A stretch of 56,281 bases of DNA from an uncultured Prochlorococcus sp. (lineage in GTDB: Bacteria; Cyanobacteriota; Cyanobacteriia; PCC-6307; Cyanobiaceae): assembly GCA_902535185.1 (NCBI GenBank), contig CACAST010000003.1, forward strand, positions 1 to 56,281, written 5' to 3'. This document shows, one piece after another, positions 50,188-56,281 of this stretch. The notes beneath the pieces are model-generated. The model made no database searches. It saw only the letters and a program-made list of their open reading frames with translations, and was not told the DNA's origin. Every line of letters begins with the position of its first letter. Position 1 is the first letter of the stretch. The translations under genes were made by a program, and so were the position numbers.

Positions 50188-50883
50188 ATGGTCTCAGATA
50201 TAAATTTTTTATTAGTAGGTAATAGTAGGCTTCATTGGGCAAAATATTCTAAAAATCAATCTAAATTCTTCCATACCAAAAAAGATCAAAAAGTTCCCGA
50301 AAATATAGATCTTGATCAATTAATTTGGGCTTCTGCAGGAAAACTTCCAAATTTTTTGCTGAAAAAAGAAAATGAAATAAAAACTCAAGATATCCAATTA
50401 TCAAATCTTCCTGATTATTTTGGAGTTGATAGAGCTCTTGCCTGTATTGCCGCTTTAAAAATTATTGAAAACCCTTTCAAAAAAGATTTGCTAATTGCAG
50501 ATTTTGGAACAATATTATCAATAACAAAATTGAATTCAAATGGATCAATTATTGGCGGTCAACTTCTTCCAGGTTTTCTAACACAATTAAAATCAATGGA
50601 ACAAAATACAAAAAATCTTAAAGTTCCCAAAAAATACGATATTCCGCTCAAAGATTTTTTAATGAATACAGAAGAAGCAATCTTAAAAGGAGTAATGAAC
50701 TCTCTTACTGGAGTGATTAATAGTTTATTTAATATCGAAAAGGATATTTTAATAATCTGTGGAGGAGACTCTCAATTATTTACAAAATCTCTAAAGATTC
50801 AGAAGGAAAATATTATCAATGCACCTAATTTAGTCATGGAAGGGATGATAATTCACAACCTTTCCGTAAAAAAATTAGCTTAA
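50188..50883 (+). CDS. coaX: Type III pantothenate kinase-like
   Basis: LLVGNSRLHWAK, GVDRALACIAAL, IADFGTILSI, GGQLLPGF. Confidence 0.75.
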   Translation: MVSDINFLLVGNSRLHWAKYSKNQSKFFHTKKDQKVPENIDLDQLIWASAGKLPNFLLKKENEIKTQDIQLSNLPDYFGVDRALACIAALKIIENPFKKDLLIADFGTILSITKLNSNGSIIGGQLLPGFLTQLKSMEQNTKNLKVPKKYDIPLKDFLMNTEEAILKGVMNSLTGVINSLFNIEKDILIICGGDSQLFTKSLKIQKENIINAPNLVMEGMIIHNLSVKKLA

Positions 50884-51378
50884 CCCAAGGTCTGCGATTA
50901 TATGATCAGCCATTATTGCCGCTTTTACCTTTAAATAAATTTTTTCGATGTTACCACCAGTGTCGATCAAAAAAGTATTTCTCATCATTCCCATATATTC
51001 TTTTCCCATAAATTTCTTAAGTCCATAGCTATCGTAAGCAGTAGAAACTTTAAAAGGTTCAGGATCAGTTAAAAGAATAAAAGGTAAATTAAATTTTTCT
51101 ATAAACTTCTGATGAGAGGAGGCATTATCTTTACTAATACCAAGCACAACAATGTTATTTTTTTGGAGTAAATCCCAATTCTCCTTAAAATTACAAGCTT
51201 CTTTAGTACACCCTGGAGTATTATCTTTTGGATAAAAATATAGTATTATTCTTTTACCTTTAAAATCACTAAGAGAAACTTCTTTCTCGAAAGCATCTTT
51301 TAATTTAAATTCTGGTGCTTTGTCGCCAACCTTAAGAGCCATTGAAATTATTAAATGATTATGAATATAAAATACCAA
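50875..51378 (-). CDS. bcp: Bcp-type peroxiredoxin
   Basis: LYFYPKDNTPGCTKEACNF. Confidence 0.92.
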   Translation of the reverse strand: MVFYIHNHLIISMALKVGDKAPEFKLKDAFEKEVSLSDFKGKRIILYFYPKDNTPGCTKEACNFKENWDLLQKNNIVVLGISKDNASSHQKFIEKFNLPFILLTDPEPFKVSTAYDSYGLKKFMGKEYMGMMRNTFLIDTGGNIEKIYLKVKAAIMADHIIADLGLS

Positions 51379-51998
51379 AAATTTGGTTTTATGAGATTAA
51401 AGGTGTGCAAGATGTAGCAACATTAGAAGAAATCAAAACTGCAAAAACTCTCACAAGTTCAAGATCCAAGGTTTTTTTAGAAACAAGAGCTTATTTACGA
51501 CAATCACTTTCAACACTTTTTGATTTAGATCCTCTAGAAATTCCTATTAATGCTCAACCTGGAGAACCTCCAACTTTACCCTCTGGCATGGGAAATATAA
51601 GTTTAAGTCATTGTAAAGATGCTATCACTATAGTCTGGCATAAAAGCAAAATTGGGATTGATATTGAGAGAACAGATAGAGATTTTAACCATATAAAATT
51701 TGCAGAAAAATACTTTTCTCATACCAATAAATCAAACCATAATAATTATTTGACAAAAAATGTGATACTAAATCAATGGTGTGCTGTTGAAGCGGCTATA
51801 AAATGGGATCACGGAAAATTAGCTCAAGACATCAACCATTGGCAATTTTTTGAAAAGCCAAAAGAGTTAATTCATAATAAGAAAAACATACATTTAAATT
51901 ATTCACAGATTAATTTCCATAATTGGACTATTACTTTAGCTTACGAAGAAAAAAATTCTTTAAATCCTGAGATTATTTGTTGTTCTAAGAATTTTTAG
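51342..51998 (+). CDS. 4'-phosphopantetheinyl transferase; start possibly downstream
   Basis: NISLSHCKDAITIVWHKSKIGIDIE...WCAVEAAIKW. Confidence 0.82.
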   Translation: MKLLNDYEYKIPKIWFYEIKGVQDVATLEEIKTAKTLTSSRSKVFLETRAYLRQSLSTLFDLDPLEIPINAQPGEPPTLPSGMGNISLSHCKDAITIVWHKSKIGIDIERTDRDFNHIKFAEKYFSHTNKSNHNNYLTKNVILNQWCAVEAAIKWDHGKLAQDINHWQFFEKPKELIHNKKNIHLNYSQINFHNWTITLAYEEKNSLNPEIICCSKNF

Positions 51999-53284
51999 TT
52001 TTCTTTTCTTCTAAGCAGTTCTTCATATTTAGTTTTCTCCCATCCAGTATTATTTGGTTCCCATATTTTTAAACCTCTTAAAGATTTAGGAAGATATTCT
52101 TGTGCGACCCAATTACCTGGATAATTGTGAGGATTAACATAACTATTAGAATTATTTTTTAAATGAATTGGGACATCAAAAGCATTGGTAGATTTGATTG
52201 TTTCAATTGCTTTAAAAATACTTTTCGTACTATTACTTTTTGGAGAAATAGCTAAATATAAAGAAGCCTGCGTTAAGAAATATAATCCTTCTGGAAAACC
52301 AACTCTATCAAAAGCGTTAGAACAGGATTGTACTACTACTATGGCATTAGGATCAGCTATTCCAATATCTTCACTTGCAGATATAAGTAATCTTCTAAAG
52401 ATAAAATTAGGATCTTCACCAGCCTCAAGCATATTCGCAAGCCAGACTAAAGTTGCATCTGGATCAGAACCTCTTATTGACTTGATAAAGGCACTTATTA
52501 CATCGTAATGATTTTGACCATTTTTATCGTAAACAATATTTTTCTTTTGAATAGCATCCTCCGCTATTGAGAGATTAATCTTGATTTCATTAACATCATT
52601 TTCAGCAGTTGTTTCTATGGCCATCTCTAGGGCATTGATTAATGTTCTTGCATCACCGCCAGAAAATTTAACTAAATGATTTATAGCATCTTGGGTTAAA
52701 TAAACCTTTTTTGAATCTTTTTTTTTAGAATAATAAGTTATGACTTTTTGTATTATTTTCTGCAAATCATTTTCTGACAAGGGAAGTAATGTAAAAATAC
52801 GAGACCTACTAACAAGCGCTTTATTAACAGCAAAGAAAGGGTTTTCAGTTGTAGCACCAATAAAAGTTATAGTTCCATTTTCTATTGAAGGTAATAAAGC
52901 ATCTTGCTGAACTGCTGTAAATCTATGAACCTCATCAATAAATAAAATAGTTTTTCTTTTTGAATTTATTAATCGATCTTTTGCATTAGCGATTTCATTT
53001 CTTAATTCTTTAACACTTGATAATACTGCATTTAACTTAATTAATTTTGAACGCGTATTAAAGGAAATAATTTCAATTAGAGTAGTTTTTCCGACACCCG
53101 GAGGGCCAGAAAAAATAAAATTACTAATCTTATCGTTTAATATTGCACTTCTCAAAAGCGAATTCTCATTCAGGATTGGTTGTTGACCAAAAAAATCTTC
53201 CAAATTCTTTGGTCTTAATTTATCTGCCAAAGGTGCATTATTTTCTATTTGAGAATAATTAGTAAATAAATTTTCTGAATGCAT
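51995..53284 (-). CDS. rarA: RarA/MgsA-type replication-associated AAA ATPase
   Basis: PLADKLRPKNLEDFFGQ, GPPGVGKTTL, FIDEVHRF. Confidence 0.92.
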   Translation of the reverse strand: MHSENLFTNYSQIENNAPLADKLRPKNLEDFFGQQPILNENSLLRSAILNDKISNFIFSGPPGVGKTTLIEIISFNTRSKLIKLNAVLSSVKELRNEIANAKDRLINSKRKTILFIDEVHRFTAVQQDALLPSIENGTITFIGATTENPFFAVNKALVSRSRIFTLLPLSENDLQKIIQKVITYYSKKKDSKKVYLTQDAINHLVKFSGGDARTLINALEMAIETTAENDVNEIKINLSIAEDAIQKKNIVYDKNGQNHYDVISAFIKSIRGSDPDATLVWLANMLEAGEDPNFIFRRLLISASEDIGIADPNAIVVVQSCSNAFDRVGFPEGLYFLTQASLYLAISPKSNSTKSIFKAIETIKSTNAFDVPIHLKNNSNSYVNPHNYPGNWVAQEYLPKSLRGLKIWEPNNTGWEKTKYEELLRRKEN

Positions 53285-53318
53285 ATAAATAAAATCAAAA
53301 AAATCTTTACTTTCAATT

Positions 53319-54956
53319 CTATGTAATTACTGTAGGAGTTTCCATTTGAGTAAGTTTTGAAATGTTTAATAAAGCATCTAAATCATCTATTAGAGGTTTC
53401 AGAGCGATCTGAGGATTTAACGAAAGATTCTGTTGAGGATCGAAAAATTTCTCAAAGTAAAGTCTTAATGTTGCACCCTTAGTTCCAGTTCCAGAGAGGC
53501 GCATAATTACTCGAGAATTATCATCAAGGACTAATCTTAAACCTTGATTTTCACTTACGGAATTATCAACTGGATCTAAATATGAAAAGTTATCTGCAAC
53601 TTTAACTAAATGACCAGCAAAACTATTTTCTTTTAAATTTTCGAGCATAGAAGTTAGATTACCAAAGATTTGATTAGCAATATTTGAGGGGATTGCCTCA
53701 TAATCATGTCTTGAATAATAATTCCTACCAAATTGTTTCCAATGATTCTGCATCAAATCACTTACCGAACATTTTTTCTCAGCTAAAACTTGTAACCAAT
53801 ATAAAACTGCCCATAGTCCATCTTTCTCTCTCACATGATTACTACCTGTTCCGAAACTTTCTTCTCCACATAAAGTAATTAAATTAGAATCTAAAAGATT
53901 TCCAAAAAACTTCCAGCCAGTAGGTGTCTCGAAACAAGGTATATTTAATGCTCGAGCAACATTATCAACCGCTGAGCTAGTTGGCATGGATCGTGCCACA
54001 CCTGTAATACCATCTTTATAACCAGGAACACATTTTGTGTTAGCAGTGATAACTGCAAGGCTATCACTAGGATTTACAAAACATCCACTTCCTAAAATCA
54101 TATTCCTATCTCCATCTCCATCGCATGCAGCACCAAAACTATAAGATTTTTTATTTAGTAACAAATCAGCCAAGTGTGATGCGTAAGTAAGATTAGGATC
54201 AGGATGTAAACCTCCAAAATCTTTTAACGGGTTACCATTCATGACACAATTAGGTTCAAGACCCATTTTTTCAACAAAAATATTTTTTGCATATGGGCCT
54301 GTAACCGCATTCATTGCATCAAAGATTACCGAGAAGTCTTTTTTTAAAAAATCACTAATTTGATCAAAGTCAAAAATTTTCTCCATCAAATTAGAATAAT
54401 CTGTTAATCCATCAATAATTTCTAAGGTAGTTTCGTCGTAAAGATAAGTTCCATATTTACTAAAATCAGGTAATTGAATTTTACAAATTTTATAACTAGT
54501 TAGTAATTGTGAAGCCTTGAAAATCTTATTAGTAATTATCTCAGGAGCTGGGCCACCATTAGAGATATTCAATTTCACTCCAAAGTCGCCATCAATCCCA
54601 CCAGGATTATGACTTGCAGAAAGAATAATTCCACCAATGGCTTTTTCTTTTCTAATTAAATGTGATGTCGCAGGAGTAGATAATAAACCGTATTTTGGAA
54701 CAATAACCTTTTGAACTTTATGAGCAATGCATATTTGGACAATTTTTTCTATTGCTTCAATATTGCCATATCTGCCATCACCTCCTACTACTAATGTTGA
54801 ACCTTTAAAATCTTCTAATGATTGTAAGATTGCCTCTATAAAAACTTCGAGATAATGTTCTTCCTGAAACTTTAAAGTACTTTTTCTTAATCCAGAGGTA
54901 CCTGGTTTTTGATCTAGAAAAGGTGAATTGATATTAATTACACTAACTTGATTCAT
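53319..54956 (-). CDS. pgm: Phosphoglucomutase (alpha-D-glucose phosphate-specific)
   Basis: GTSGLRKS, ILSASHNPGG, GDGDRNMILG. Confidence 0.93.
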   Translation of the reverse strand: MNQVSVININSPFLDQKPGTSGLRKSTLKFQEEHYLEVFIEAILQSLEDFKGSTLVVGGDGRYGNIEAIEKIVQICIAHKVQKVIVPKYGLLSTPATSHLIRKEKAIGGIILSASHNPGGIDGDFGVKLNISNGGPAPEIITNKIFKASQLLTSYKICKIQLPDFSKYGTYLYDETTLEIIDGLTDYSNLMEKIFDFDQISDFLKKDFSVIFDAMNAVTGPYAKNIFVEKMGLEPNCVMNGNPLKDFGGLHPDPNLTYASHLADLLLNKKSYSFGAACDGDGDRNMILGSGCFVNPSDSLAVITANTKCVPGYKDGITGVARSMPTSSAVDNVARALNIPCFETPTGWKFFGNLLDSNLITLCGEESFGTGSNHVREKDGLWAVLYWLQVLAEKKCSVSDLMQNHWKQFGRNYYSRHDYEAIPSNIANQIFGNLTSMLENLKENSFAGHLVKVADNFSYLDPVDNSVSENQGLRLVLDDNSRVIMRLSGTGTKGATLRLYFEKFFDPQQNLSLNPQIALKPLIDDLDALLNISKLTQMETPTVIT

Positions 54957-54988
54957 ATTTTTAAGAAACTTCCAAAAATCTAACTAAA

Positions 54989-55159
54989 TTAATGAGGCAT
55001 TTCGGAAGTTCTTAACATAGCGATAAACCATAATGAAGAAATTAATAATGCACTAAGAATTCCATAGTTAACACCAAATTTAGAAATTGTAATTGGAACA
55101 ATTAGTGGAAACGTTAATGCCCCTAATAATGGAGTAAAAGCTACAATTTTTTTCAGCAT
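54989..55159 (-). CDS. Small membrane protein, 56 aa
   Basis: MLKKIVAFTPLLGALTFPLIVPITISKFGVNYGILSALLISSLWFIAMLRTSEMPH. Confidence 0.6.
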   Translation of the reverse strand: MLKKIVAFTPLLGALTFPLIVPITISKFGVNYGILSALLISSLWFIAMLRTSEMPH

Positions 55160-55171
55160 TAATTTAATTTA

Positions 55172-56272
55172 TTAAAACCATTCAGTCTCAGCATTATCTT
55201 TTTCATTAGTATCGTCAAGTGGTGTAGTTCTATCAAATTTCATTGATATACTTTTTTCTTGCTCACCAGATACATCAACAGCTTTAATATCATATTTTTG
55301 AGTCCCGTCTCTAAATGGAACTTGAATTCTAAAAGTGCCATCTGCAGCAAGAGGTACATCTTCTCCACCTATTGTAAGTTTTGCAGAAGGCTCTGTAGCT
55401 CCATAAACAATTAATTCAGCATCAGCAACGAGCCAAAAAGATCTATTTTTAACAATTCCGCTTCCAGAATCATTTAAACCTGAGGACCATTTACCTGCCC
55501 CTGAGTCTGTAAGATTATCATCGAGGCTTGTTGAATTTGCGTTTTCCATAAATTCTTCAGAACCAACTTTTCCTCTGAGAGAAATGTTAGTTGCTGCCTG
55601 GTATAACCTTTCATGCATACCATTTTGTTCTGAAACAACAGGATTAGAAATATCTGGGATTGACTCAGAAGTAGAATCTAAATTAAAAGGTACAAATTTA
55701 TCAAGAATTTGCTCAGAAGGATGTGAGCCAGGCACATGACTTACTGAAGAAAATGCCAATGACATCCAGTTAAAACCATATTTATAACCTAATTCAACTT
55801 TATAATCTCTATCTGCTAATGGGATTGGCAAATACCACTCTGTACTGTAACTATCAACTGCTATCTCCCTGAGTGTTCCTTGATTGAGGTTGCTTCCTTC
55901 AGAACCAGATGCATCAAATAAACGTAAACATAATTTATTGGCTCCCAAAGATTGTGCTTTTTCTCTATCTGCATCAGATATTTGCCAAAAAACATAAGCC
56001 CAATCTGGATCTCGGGGTAAGAAAACTACATTTGTTTTAACTTTTTCAGTATTGTTGAAAGAATTGGACTCAAAAGTTTGTTCAGGTTTTGACTCAGGAG
56101 GTGTAATATATGTTTTTTTTGTAGATTTTTCTTGATATTTAAGTATTAAATCAACTAAGACGGCTTTTGTTTTGCGACTGTATAGCGGAACCGATAATTT
56201 ACTTGCTTCTTGACGTAATTGTCTGAGGGTTAGTGAGAGTAATTGATCTTTATTCATGATCCCATCAGCCAC
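55172..56272 (-). CDS. DUF4912-like protein, possibly extending past the window
   Basis: Rho-N-like N-terminus (LRQLRQEASKLSVPLYSRKTKAVLVDLIL) then RDPDWAYVFWQISDADRE; listed GTG start near window end. Confidence 0.75.
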   Translation of the reverse strand: MADGIMNKDQLLSLTLRQLRQEASKLSVPLYSRKTKAVLVDLILKYQEKSTKKTYITPPESKPEQTFESNSFNNTEKVKTNVVFLPRDPDWAYVFWQISDADREKAQSLGANKLCLRLFDASGSEGSNLNQGTLREIAVDSYSTEWYLPIPLADRDYKVELGYKYGFNWMSLAFSSVSHVPGSHPSEQILDKFVPFNLDSTSESIPDISNPVVSEQNGMHERLYQAATNISLRGKVGSEEFMENANSTSLDDNLTDSGAGKWSSGLNDSGSGIVKNRSFWLVADAELIVYGATEPSAKLTIGGEDVPLAADGTFRIQVPFRDGTQKYDIKAVDVSGEQEKSISMKFDRTTPLDDTNEKDNAETEWF

Positions 56273-56281
56273 TTTAGATTC

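Overview
The window looks like a low-GC picocyanobacterial chromosome, most likely a high-light Prochlorococcus (inferred from gene content and order: rpaA, zds, Hli, RimO, NadB, DegP-like, Ktr/SLC13, Pgm). Most of it is compact core genome. The exception is about 8 kb (roughly 5353-13314) inserted at the 3' end of a minus-strand tRNA-Asn(GTT). A 13-bp copy of the tRNA 3' end (aactccccgggcg) lies at both ends. The insert encodes an AlpA-like excisionase coupled to a P4-type tyrosine recombinase, a serine resolvase with a res-like array of inverted repeats just upstream, a candidate HUH-type Rep protein, several ribbon-helix-helix-like small proteins, two overlapping very acidic proteins and several orphans. 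This organisation fits a small tycheposon-like integrative element, here with an unusual Rep plus resolvase module and no visible capsid or terminase genes. Unexplained DNA/RNA structure inside it includes 'accagaac' arm-type repeats with ~11-bp phasing at both ends, a perfect TTGTCA-N17-TATAAT promoter before the excisionase/integrase pair, two hairpins that would bury Shine-Dalgarno sequences (one a 13-bp perfect inverted repeat reaching into the start codon), and a swapped tRNA terminator. I also recovered small ORFs missing from the ORF track (PetL-like, Hli, RHH-like and others). All functional names are from reading translations by eye; no database search was run.
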